This document shows, piece after piece, positions 1-7,588 of a stretch of DNA of 20,017 bases. The stretch is taken from positions 1 through 20,017 of the forward strand of contig JAANSK020291601.1 of assembly GCA_011763485.2 (NCBI GenBank), read 5' to 3'. The notes below the pieces were generated by a model. That model saw nothing but the letters and a program-made list of their open reading frames with translations. It was not told where the DNA came from and did not search any database. Every line of letters starts with the position of its first letter. Within the stretch, counting starts at the first letter, position 1. Source of the stretch: Isoetes engelmannii (taxonomy: Eukaryota > Streptophyta > Lycopodiopsida > Isoetales > Isoetaceae). A program made the position numbers and the translations under genes.

Positions 1-6
1 ACCGGT

Positions 7-62
7 TTCGCTTACGCGAAAAATGGTTCGCGTAAGCGAAGCTGAAGGTTCGCTTACGCGAA
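7..62. repeat. Three alternating-orientation copies of a 14-mer
   Basis: The 14-mer TTCGCTTACGCGAA lies at 7-20 and 49-62, and its exact reverse complement at 27-40. Copies 1/2 and 2/3 can each form a perfect 14-bp stem with a loop of 6 or 8 bases. Each copy is itself an interrupted palindrome (TTCGC-TTAC-GCGAA), giving six half-sites in 56 bp. The tract is CpG-rich inside otherwise AT-rich sequence. It sits in what looks like an intron, because a splice acceptor follows at 221-222. It may be a protein-binding cluster or a fragment of a larger inverted-repeat element cut by the window edge; the sequence alone does not decide. Confidence 0.85.
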
Positions 63-222
63 AAAAACATTTTCCGGTCGGCGAGGTATTTATACGTTAT
101 ATACATTTTAGACGGTAAAATACGTATTTTTTAACTTTATACGTCTGTGACTTAGCATTTGTACGTACGGAACCTATCCCTGGCCCCGTCCCAATGCACT
201 GTTGCTCTTATTTCCTCTGCAG

Positions 223-708
223 GGACGTGTGGCCTTGAATAGATTGCCGCATGTTGCACAACCCATTCCTTCTGCTGCCCATATGCCAAACATCCTGCAG
301 CTCATTGCAAATGGACTGCCTGATCCACACATTGCTAGTGCAGAGGCGGAGCATGGGCATGTGGGTGGCGAGCTCATTGAGAATGTGGTTTCTATTAACA
401 CCATTGCAGAAAGTGTTGCAGCTGCTGTTAGGGTTCTTAGGATACAGTTGGGGAGTTTGTTTCATGCTTTGGAGCAGGCTCTTGCTTCGGTGGAGTGGGA
501 GACGATCAATGTGTCTGCTGAGCAAAGGCATGCGTTGAGAGCGCATATGAATCTGGCACGTGGTATTCTTGTTCGAGAGCTTCGGAGGGTTGATGCCCTC
601 CAAAGGCAGCCATGCAGTTGCTTTGCATCTCAGCTACAATTAGTGTGCATACTTCTTGTATGTTGTTGTGTGTTCTGCTTGCATAGCATAGTGTGGTTGA
701 TCATGTGA
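223..708 (+). CDS. 3' exon of an unrecognised gene (partial, enters from the left)
   Basis: A pyrimidine-rich tract ending in ctctgcag (215-222) is a good plant splice acceptor, and the open frame runs from 223 to a TGA at 706-708. There is no convincing ATG at its head, so I treat it as an internal or terminal exon and not as a whole gene. About the first 130 residues look protein-like: a stretch rich in Leu, Ile, Pro and His, then amphipathic helical sequence rich in Ala, Leu, Glu and Arg (for example LGSLFHALEQALASVEWE). The last 30 residues are very hydrophobic and Cys-rich, which may be a real tail or read-through into intron or 3' UTR. I do not recognise the family. Upstream exons would lie left of the window. 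Confidence 0.4.
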   Translation, partial: GRVALNRLPHVAQPIPSAAHMPNILQLIANGLPDPHIASAEAEHGHVGGELIENVVSINTIAESVAAAVRVLRIQLGSLFHALEQALASVEWETINVSAEQRHALRAHMNLARGILVRELRRVDALQRQPCSCFASQLQLVCILLVCCCVFCLHSIVWLIM

Positions 709-798
709 CTGATGCATAAGAAAATGATAAAAAATAAAAAACAATGAAAATTTGAAAGCTCTTGTAAATACCATCTGTTTGTTTGAGCATGTGTGTAT

Positions 799-893
799 GA
801 GCATGTCTGCACGGGATTAGCCCCCTGACTTTAGGCCGTGGTGCAACACTCTGGGATCCGCTCTGCGGAGGGGGTTCGAGTCCCCATGCTCCA
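799..893 (+). other. tRNA-like / SINE-like element with Pol III box candidates
   Basis: The segment at 873-885 (GGTTCGAGTCCCC) matches a B box or tRNA T-arm, with a GGGG/CCCC stem closing a 7-base loop (871-885). About 34 bases upstream, TGGTGCAACACTCTGG (near 839-854) resembles an A box. The ends GAGCATG (799-805) and CATGCTC (885-891) are complementary and could form an acceptor-like stem. A hairpin CCGC-TCT-GCGG lies between, but its loop is too small for an anticodon loop, so this is not a functional tRNA. A tRNA-derived SINE head or tRNA relic fits best. No clear 3' poly(A) tail or target duplication is visible. Confidence 0.45.
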
Positions 894-2154
894 TGCTTGT
901 TCATTGGTTGTCACTTTATATTGTTTTCAGTGGCGGTGACTGCATGCTGCAACATGTTGTCTCGTGGGGCTGCATGCCTATTTGACTGGTGGGTTGACTT
1001 AACCCTATGGTTTGGAAATCATAGGGTGATGTGGAAAATGGGATTTGACCTCATCTTATTTTTGGCCGACGGTCCTCGTTGCGCTAGAGGGAATCTTTTA
1101 GGGAATATCTTGGCCATCAATGGCCCAGGATGAGCGATAAGGAAGGATGAGCGAAGGAAGGATGAGGGATATGCAATCATTTGCAGAAGAAAAGAGCTAC
1201 AAAAAAAAAAAAAATACCAATATGTCTCAAAAAGCATGGTCCATTTGGAGATGCGATATGCAATCATTTGCAGAAGAAAAGAACTACAAAAATAAAGCCA
1301 TATTTCATCTTTACGTAAAAAAAAATGAAGGTCTTCAATTATACATTTGCGCTATTGACATCTCAAAGAAGATATTTCGTTGCATTGTATTTGGGTTAAA
1401 CTCCTAGAGGTGCATAGGGTGGTGGCTAAATTCCTGTACATTCTATATATGATATAACTATAACCTTAGCTATAAGGCTTTTCTGAAATACTGAAAAACA
1501 TGAAAATAAAAGCAATGGCATTTTTATATACAACATCTTGTTTAAGGAGCCGGGCTATAATTTGGAGCACATGTTCATGCAATGTGATCTGTCCGAAGAA
1601 GAGTTAAACAACACACGCAATTCAAAATCATCTACGTCTTAAGCTATTAATTGTTGCAGGTTGGCTGGTTTGAAAAGCTGGATTGCTTCAAAACGCACTC
1701 CAACTCTTTATGGTTGCATTCATTATGTTTTATGGCTCTCCCTTTCACTAGCTGAAAATGTATCCATTCATCTTGTATCTTTATCATGTGCTGAACACTT
1801 ACCATGGCAATGGCATGCCTCTTTTGCCTCCCAATGCTAGCTCATGTAAGTTGAATGATTTGCGCAGATGCCTGCCGACACTTCTAGCAAATAACAATGC
1901 TTGCTGTAATTGGTGCCTTTTGAATCCCAAAATCTAAGAAATACCAACTACTTAATGCTGCATTTTCAAACACAGACCAATTGATCCTGCATTGCAGAGG
2001 TGCTTTCAGCATGGGCTTATGGTATAACTGATAAGAGAAAGTGTGACTCAACCACAATAAATGTAACCAGGCATTGCATTTAAAATTGATTGACTACCTA
2101 CTTAAAGATTCCATTGTAGTTTAGAAGCAGATCTGGAAAGAACCCATTATCAGA
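894..2154. other. Non-coding AT-rich stretch
   Basis: No open frame here has a convincing start or protein-like composition. The stretch holds the 38-bp direct repeat listed separately, a run of GGAAGGATGAGCG-like units at 1130-1166 and a poly(A) tract at 1201-1214. The last few hundred bases must contain the promoter and 5' leader of the gene starting at 2155, but I cannot pick out a TATA box with confidence. Confidence 0.5.
1168..1292. repeat. 38-bp direct repeat, 87-bp spacing
   Basis: The 38 bases at 1168-1205 recur at 1255-1292 with one difference (GAGCTAC versus GAACTAC). Each copy begins gatatgcaatcatttgcag. The intervening 49 bp start with the poly(A) run. A local duplication or the residue of a slippage event would explain it; no terminal structure marks it as a transposon. 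Confidence 0.8.
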
Positions 2155-2916
2155 ATGCCTGCAGGGCTCTGGAATGTAGGAGATGCTTATTGCTGGCTTC
2201 ATCCAGTGGAGAAGCCTACCAGTGGAGTCTGTCCATTTTGTCTGAAGGATCGATTGCTCGAGCATATTGTGGAAACTGAACAACAAAATTCATCTGCAAA
2301 GGTGCTTCCTAATCTAGATTCTTTGAATTGTGATATAGACATAGAAGAAACTGCTAGGAAGCAAAGGCAAGATCATGATATAGACATAGAAGAAACTGCT
2401 AGGAAGTATAGACATGATCAGGGACCAGAATCCTATCAGGGTATCACTTTATCAAGGTGCAAATCAACAGGCAAAGATACGAAGCCGTTTCGTAATCCTT
2501 ATTCCAAGCTAAATCTAATTCAGCTTCCAAATTGTAGAAGGAATAGTAACACCAAAAGGAAGTCTTGGATATCAGCTCTAATCGGCGGATTTAAGGGAAA
2601 GGATAAGGCGAAAGAAGAAACAAGACATAAATCTTCGCCATCGTATTCTTCAGCTACTTGTAAGGCACCGGAATCCAGATTTGCAAGGAATGAAATAATG
2701 GAAGATCATGAAGCACACAAAAACGAAAGCAGGGTTACCTATGAGACGATTTCATCTCTGATATTTGCAAATGTGAATCCGCCGGGACGTGTGGTGCCAT
2801 CTTCGCCAAACCGCTGCTGGTTCCAGGATGAGAAGGATTTGGGTGACATCTCTCTACGCCGGAGCAAAAGCGAGGGATTAGGGCACATCAGAAACTGGAA
2901 AATGTGCATCGAGTAA
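2155..2916 (+). CDS. Uncharacterised plant protein with N-terminal His/Cys motif, 253 aa
   Basis: A complete single-exon frame from ATG to TAA, with no internal lesion. Near the N-terminus, residues 13-33 contain C-x3-H then G-x-C-P-F-C-L-K-D-R-L. This H...GVCPFCL(K/R)(D/E)RL arrangement is known from a group of plant proteins of unknown function and from the N-terminus of the DUF740/OCTOPUS-like family, where the Cys and His could bind a metal. The rest is low-complexity, basic and Ser-rich, and is probably disordered. Residues about 60-89 are a 15-residue tandem duplication. Near the C-terminus, residues 222-242 (CWFQDEKDLGD then LRRSKSEG) resemble the W-F-x-(D/E)-E and RRSKS signatures of the same plant proteins. 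Biochemical function is unknown. The start is the first ATG of the frame; an upstream 5' UTR intron cannot be excluded. The family link is inference from motifs. Confidence 0.75.
   Translation: MPAGLWNVGDAYCWLHPVEKPTSGVCPFCLKDRLLEHIVETEQQNSSAKVLPNLDSLNCDIDIEETARKQRQDHDIDIEETARKYRHDQGPESYQGITLSRCKSTGKDTKPFRNPYSKLNLIQLPNCRRNSNTKRKSWISALIGGFKGKDKAKEETRHKSSPSYSSATCKAPESRFARNEIMEDHEAHKNESRVTYETISSLIFANVNPPGRVVPSSPNRCWFQDEKDLGDISLRRSKSEGLGHIRNWKMCIE
2331..2420 (+). repeat. 45-bp in-frame tandem duplication inside the 2155-2916 gene
   Basis: Copies lie at 2331-2375 and 2376-2420 and match at 41 of 45 bases. The length is a multiple of three, so the reading frame survives. It duplicates an acidic-basic peptide (DIDIEETARK followed by a His/Asp/Gln-rich tail). 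The four differences cluster in the last third of the unit. Confidence 0.9.
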
Positions 2917-3439
2917 ACCCTAAAGAAAATTCTATGTATTTTCTTAGCAAATTCTTCAAGTTCATAGGAAGATCATTTCTGTCTTGTGCAGAAATACTTC
3001 CTGTAAGAAGATCCTTCATGTAATAATTTTTCCTATCTATTGCATAAAAAACATTTCCTTTCCTTTAGAAAAAAGGAAAAGAATATAATTTCTTTCTAAC
3101 ATGTCATCTTCATGTTATTCCTAGTCGTGTTCTCTGTTGCTTAATTTAATACAATTCCACAGCATGTTTTATGTCTAATATGTTTAATGCGGTCTCATGC
3201 CTCTCTCTAACTAACAACCTTGTGTATCTATCATCTTGAATTCGAAGGAGGTTCCACATTTACAACCCTTTTTGAATTGAAGGTAATGAGTCATTACTGA
3301 AACAAGGTGTTGTCGCACATGGATGGCACTAGCAACTAAAAGGTTTATTCATTTTGAATATTTTGTTGGAGTTGTGCCCTGTCTTTAGAAAAGTGAGTAC
3401 GGAAACTTACTAGTTTGAATTCTAGCTAGTAATAATGGA
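2917..3439. other. 3' UTR and intergenic stretch
   Basis: AT-rich sequence follows the stop codon at 2914-2916. It should contain the 3' UTR and poly(A) site of the upstream gene; taataatttttcc near 3020 is a weak near-upstream-element candidate, but there is no canonical AATAAA. No other coding, RNA or repeat signal is apparent before the chromovirus remnant. Confidence 0.4.
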
Positions 3440-4115
3440 TGCTTACACTTGGTTGAGTTCGCTTACAACAGCACCAAGTAGGAATCATCTCAGATATTCC
3501 CCTTATGATCAACTATGGCTACCAATGCCTCACACTGGATACTTGGCACAATCCCGTGTCCAAGATGGCATCTCAACATATATTGGCAGATATGTAAGAG
3601 CTAGTTAATGAAGTCTGAGGATATCTCCTAGCAGCAAGAGGCGCTAGAAGGCACTAGCTGACAATCACAGATCCATACGGGAGTTCCAGGTGAACGACAA
3701 TATTTGGTTAAAAATAAAAGCCAAACAAGCAAAGCTCCGCATCGGCACTTGCGCAGCTTGCTCTACGATGGGCTGGACCTTTTAAAATAATCAAAAGAGT
3801 AGGAGAACAAGCTTAGAAACTTGACTTGCCAGCTCGTTTGAAAATCTATAATGTTTTCCACGTAAATCTTTTAAAAAAGCACACTCCAAATTCAAAAGAA
3901 GTATTGGATACTCCAACTCTGTTGGAATTGACCGATGAACAACTTGATATTGTTCCGAAAGTTCTTCTCGACAGGAGATATAAGAAAACAAGAAGATCAC
4001 AATTTCCTCAATACTTAGTGAAATAGACATAATTACCTGTGGAGGACACTACGTGGGTACTACAATAAGGTCTCGAGAAGCAGTACCCACAATTTTGGGA
4101 GCAATGCAAGGGATG
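3440..4115 (+). pseudogene. Ty3/gypsy chromovirus A remnant: integrase C-terminus plus chromodomain
   Basis: Broken pol fragments appear in order. First comes LVEFAYNST (3449-3475), typical of the end of the integrase core, followed by an in-frame TAG (3479-3481). Next are the pieces YGYQCLTLDTW and SQHILADM, then WAGPFKIIKRVGEQA with a stop (from 3769), LPARLKIYNVFHVNLLKK (GPY/F-type region, about 3821-3880) and a chromodomain-like end at about 3960-4110 (RRYKKTRRSQFPQYLVK ... VEDTTWV ... YPQFWEQC). This is the standard chromovirus order of integrase core, GPY/F region and chromodomain. Several stops and at least two frameshifts make it inactive. The rest of pol and both LTRs are missing or unrecognisable. 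It differs in sequence from chromovirus B at 13748-18581, so it is a separate lineage. Confidence 0.8.
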
Positions 4116-4169
4116 GCCGCATCGAAGTAGACGACACCGACATCATAGGTGGGTGCAAGGTAGATTAAA

Positions 4170-4197
4170 GTCTACTTCCGATGCCATGGAAGTAGAC
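4170..4197. repeat. 10-bp perfect hairpin
   Basis: GTCTACTTCC (4170-4179) and GGAAGTAGAC (4188-4197) form a perfect stem around an 8-base loop. It lies just past the chromovirus A chromodomain, where a polypurine tract and 3' LTR would be expected, but neither can be recognised. Confidence 0.7.
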
Positions 4198-4535
4198 CAT
4201 CTTGAGAGATAAGAGGTCATATAGGATCATGCATGATAGGAAATCACCTTTAGTCTATGGCCATTATGGGGAAGAAGCCATCCCCTACGTCAAGGGTGAC
4301 GAAAGGTGTAGGCATTAGAGTGCATCCTAGGCATAATAGGGCACTGTCTCACGACCACAATGGAAGAAGCATCCTCTTCCTATACTAGGAGATTAGTCTT
4401 GCATTCATATTAGTTAAAATAATTGTAAAGGTGGTTCCCAAAAACCATTACTTAATCATAAAATAAATGCTAACGTGGTGTCGAACTTGCAGGCCAATAA
4501 AGGTTTTAAATCGGCATGGAGTCGCGCTACGGGAA

Positions 4536-4569
4536 CTTGTAACACATTACGCGTGCCATGTGTTACAAG
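4536..4569. repeat. 12-bp perfect hairpin
   Basis: CTTGTAACACAT (4536-4547) pairs perfectly with ATGTGTTACAAG (4558-4569) across a 10-base loop, tacgcgtgcc. It is too short for a microRNA precursor and too A/T-poor in the loop for a simple AT palindrome. It may be a fold in a decayed LTR; function is unknown. Confidence 0.75.
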
Positions 4570-5001
4570 GAAGTAGAAGACACTTTAAATACAAAATTGC
4601 ATTGCGTTGGAATTTAAACTACTTATTGTAATTGAGGCCAGTAATTGCCTTATAATAACATGTTATATGATTATTAATTAATGTCTTCAATTATTACCTT
4701 AAGGTAATTGCATAAATTGCATGCATGTATAGTTAGTCTGACAGGGATCATGCAGGTTTCTAAGGTGGGGAGACTCATGATGCTGCGGACATCATCAATT
4801 CAAGGTAGGGAGAATGTGACGTTGCAGGATAATATACGATATAAATACATATATTATACTTCCATGTCATTGGTATATGTCGAGTATATCGCCACGTACC
4901 CCTCCTAGTCGGAGATGTACCATAGGGGTACAACCATTGGAACCACTATTTGCACATATGTATGTCAATATAGGACTTATTGCCACATGGCAACCAGTCA
5001 T

Positions 5002-5018
5002 TGGGCCCGAAACCCTAC
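5002..5018 (+). promoter_or_regulatory. Plant promoter signature: TGGGCC (site II) next to AAACCCTA (telo-box)
   Basis: TGGGCCC (5002-5008) is followed directly by AAACCCTAC (5010-5018). Site II elements paired with telo-boxes are established in plant promoters of ribosomal-protein and other translation or growth-linked genes. A pyrimidine-rich leader follows, and the first ATG lies about 170 bp downstream at 5187. Both motifs are short, so chance is possible, but their adjacency and the plausible downstream gene raise the likelihood. Confidence 0.4.
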
Positions 5019-5186
5019 CCCTAGAATTATGGGACTAAGGCTGGAACCCTAAAAGTTCCCTTTTCGGATTCCAGTCTTCAGAGTGCACATTGCGGCAGTT
5101 CCAGATCCTTTCTAGCCTCGTTCGAGCATTGAAGCTCGCTTTCAGCAGTCGCTTCCTCGATCTCAGCCTCCCTCAAGCCCTTCAGC

Positions 5187-6125
5187 ATGATGGATGCCTT
5201 CAGGGGAGTTGGAGCTAGCCAAGGATCTGGTAGGTAGATGATTTGTTTTGCAATGTTAGCTAATGCCGAGTTTGCATCCTTTCTCAGTCTTAGTGGACCT
5301 ATAGATCCCTAGATCTCAGCTCACTAATGAATGAACCTAACTTAGTATGTTAGACTAGATATAAGATCTATTTTAGCATTTCAGTTCATTGTTTGATGAT
5401 GGTTTATGCGCACCTCTTGTGTATTGGGAAGGGGAATAGAGACACATAGCCTTCTTAGTTGATGTTTCTTGATTAGCCCCATTAATTTCCAATTAATGCG
5501 GCCTGTGCATAAGAGCCTGCCTGTGCTCTGGATCGCGGGCACAAACTGGCTGACAAAGAGGGCTTGTGCAATGGCAGTTGATCCCTCTGGTGTGTAAGGC
5601 CTACCGGGGAATGCTGTGCATGTGGCTAAGGCATGCTCTCGACGCGTCTTGGGTGGTGAGGCCACCTTCAATGATATTGAAGTCGTGTACGAGCAGTGGC
5701 TCTCTAGCTCGCCCGCTATTGGCATGGATCCTCTGGAGGAGAGTGATCTCCTCCTACCTCATCAGAACTAGGGAGATGTAACCCAGGAATAGCCCCTCTG
5801 GCTATGCCCTTGGCAGGCTACATTCCGGCCTCAAGACTTTAAGCCTATCTGCAAAGTGTTGCACAGGAGGGGCGGATGGAGTGGATTACGCAACGACTAT
5901 GTTCTATGCCAAGAATTTTGTCTGCAATGACCTCTGCAAACCCCAATCCATCAGTCTATACCTTGAGTCTGATCCTTGGGTAGGATTCCCCTTGTTGTAT
6001 CATGTTATACTACTATGTTGATTCTTACTATGTTATGGTGATTCCACCCTTGTGGTGGTTATATTATGTGATGTGTTGTTGTGCTTATTTTCTTGCGCTT
6101 CTGCAACTAGGTAGATCCCGAGTAA
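5187..6125 (+). pseudogene. Broken three-exon gene of unknown function
   Basis: Proposed exon 1 is 5187-5233 (ATG ATG GAT GCC...), with donor AG/GTAGAT. The intron at 5234-5476 ends TTCTTGATTAG. Exon 2 runs 5477-5979 and joins in phase. The second intron, 5980-6110, has donor TGG/GTAGGA and a pyrimidine-rich acceptor ending CTGCAACTAG. Exon 3 (6111-6125) adds V-D-P-E and a TAA. Exon 2 reads as protein (VLWIAGTNWLTKRACAMAVD; later ATFNDIEVVYEQWLSSSPAI) but has a TAA at 5595-5597, a second stop at 5769-5771 and an apparent frameshift near 5770-5785. After that the frame GADGVDYATTMFYAKNF runs openly to the donor. AATAAA lies at 6135-6140. I do not recognise the protein. The splice sites are inferred, and exon 2 could instead contain a further intron (GTAAGG at 5594) that removes part of it. 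Confidence 0.4.
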
Positions 6126-6250
6126 GATGGGATGAATAAACTCTTGCTCACCATCACGAGTCTGACGTCAGGTGGACGGCCTTTTGTTAGCAGCAGGGCT
6201 ATCAGGAGGGGATCTCCGACTTTTATATGATGGGAGCATCGTATACGAGC
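6126..6250. other. Boundary between the broken gene and LINE A
   Basis: A short stretch with a possible poly(A) signal AATAAA at 6135-6140, ten bases past the stop of the preceding broken gene. The minus-strand LINE A reading loses RT similarity at about 6260, so the junction lies somewhere here. I find no poly(A) tail of the LINE and no target duplication. Confidence 0.35.
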
Positions 6251-7312
6251 AGGAGACATCACACTCAGTTTTTCCCACAACTTATCCCTAGGCAAAGTGT
6301 CAAAAACCTTTGTGAAATCCACAAAGCAACAGTACTGGACTTGTCGGCGGTTCTTGCTATCCTCAATCAGAGTTCTCAGAGTAGAAATATGGTCGATGGT
6401 GGTGTCTGGGCCTAAAGCCTGCCTGTGTGAGTGCACGCACCTCTGCATCCTCTGCCCATGTTGTCAGTCGTTGCTCAAGGATGCCAAGCAATAATTTTGC
6501 AAAAAGGGAGTTGACCATGATGGTGCCTTCTTGCAGTGCTCTACTGAATAAGGCCATCAAGACAGGTACCATCAAAGCCCCAGCCCATTTTAGAAGCTCG
6601 GACTGCATGCCATCAATCAGCTGATTTTCCATTAGCGAGGCGTTGTATGCCCATTATAGCATCTCCCTCGGTAATGACTCGTGCGAGGCCTATTTGTGGG
6701 GGTACTGCTGCCCGACCCCCCCCAGTGGGTCATACAGCTGCTGCAAGTATTGCACCCATTGCTCCGAGATGATATTCCTTGTAGGTTGCATAGGCTTGCT
6801 CAATGCCCTTCTCCAAAATGTCCTGGGGTGACGCTCTAGGAGAGTACATCTACTACTGTTGTTTTGCGAGGTATCTGGCTTTCTTGTCCTTGAGGAAGGC
6901 ACGATATTGGTTGATGGCCTGTGGGCACAAGATGGGATCAATGACCCCTCGAAACCACCATTTTGACTCCCTACATTCATCATACCGGTTGTGGGAAAAA
7001 GTGGAAGCTCCTGAGAGCCTTCTCCAGCGCCCTCTCAGCACCTGTCGGCAGCTGTCATGACCATCTGAGTCAACTAGATTGTCTGCTGCTGCAGTGTGGG
7101 GACCTACAATATGCCCTCCAGGTCATGCTCAAGCATCTGGGCATATCCCTACATGGTCATAGTCCAGGCGCAACTGGGGTACCCAGGGTGTCGGGGTAAT
7201 AGGTTCGCGGACAGCCTGCCACTCCATATGCAAGAAAAGGGTAGGTAGTCCAAATCTGCTTCCTCATCCCGACTGTTTGCGCCAATGCCAAAATGAGTGA
7301 TCAGATGCAGAT
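6250..7312 (-). pseudogene. LINE A ORF2, 3' part: linker and truncated reverse transcriptase
   Basis: Reading leftward from the MITE edge, the linker appears first: ANSRDEEADLDYLPFSCIW, then VDSDGHDSCRQVLRGRWRRL (near 7020-7075), CRESKWWFRGVIDPILCPQA (to about 6910) and ISEQWVQYLQQLYDP. These are typical of the region between endonuclease and RT in L1-like elements. RT follows with GMQSELLKWAGALMVPVLMA, MVNSLFAKLL, QRLTTWAEDAEVRALTQAGF and FVDFTKVFDTLPRDKLW (about 6270-6330), the last carrying the first catalytic Asp. There is an internal deletion at about 6518, where QEGTI joins MVNSLF and the usual NYRPI block is missing, a frameshift near 6413, and loss of everything after the FVDF motif. 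No YADD box, RNase H or 3' UTR remains. Confidence 0.85.
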
Positions 7313-7588
7313 GGGTGAAAGCAAGCTAGGGTATACATGAATTGGGACATTACTGCAAGTACCTCTGAGTACTCAAAGATGACGATGTAGTTCAATTTTT
7401 GACATCTTGTTGGTGTGAAGAAGTACCTTAGGATATTGTCTACTTGTCACTCTTAAACTTAGTACAACTAGTTTTTGATAAGAATGTAATTTAGGTACTT
7501 TAATGTACATTTATGTACTTTCACAGAAGTACCCAGAAAGGTACCTAATAGATACGTTTTTTATGTATACCCTATCATGCTTTCACCC
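7313..7588. mobile_element. 276-bp MITE-like element nested in LINE A
   Basis: Terminal inverted repeats of 28 bp lie at 7313-7340 and 7561-7588, matching at 25 of 28 positions. They begin GGGTGAAAGC and share TAGGGTATACAT. The element is flanked by AGAT on both sides (7309-7312 and 7589-7592), a 4-bp target duplication. Removing the element and one AGAT rejoins the LINE A ORF2 frame exactly, from EEHDL into HLITHFG, which fixes the borders independently. The interior is AT-rich and non-coding and contains nine GTAC tetramers (about one expected by chance), mostly as AGTACC or GGTACT. They could be subterminal transposase-binding sites. Superfamily is uncertain; 4-bp duplications occur in Sola, Chapaev and Ginger-type elements, but no transposase is present here. 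Confidence 0.85.

Larger units (their letters stand above)
4116..5186. other. Non-coding stretch, possibly a decayed LTR or an upstream promoter region
   Basis: No supportable gene. It includes the two hairpins listed separately, an AT-rich block with short inverted repeats at about 4620-4720, and a TATA-like TATAAATACATATATT near 4849. The right part (about 4985-5186) changes to pyrimidine-rich, leader-like sequence ahead of the ATG at 5187. Confidence 0.4.

Noticed and set aside
7-62. CRISPR-like array
   Set aside because: Copies alternate in orientation, spacers are only 6-8 bp, and the context is a plant nuclear gene.
799-893. Functional tRNA gene
   Set aside because: The T-arm is good, but the central hairpin has a 3-base loop and there is no anticodon loop or proper D-arm.
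897-1407. Open frames at 897-1133 and 1147-1407
   Set aside because: No protein-like composition; the second consists largely of the 38-bp direct repeat and poly(A).
4536-4569. microRNA precursor
   Set aside because: The stem is only 12 bp, well short of a plant miRNA hairpin.
5381-5725. 114-codon minus-strand open frame
   Set aside because: It is antisense to the better-supported plus-strand exon with splice sites, and shows no motif.
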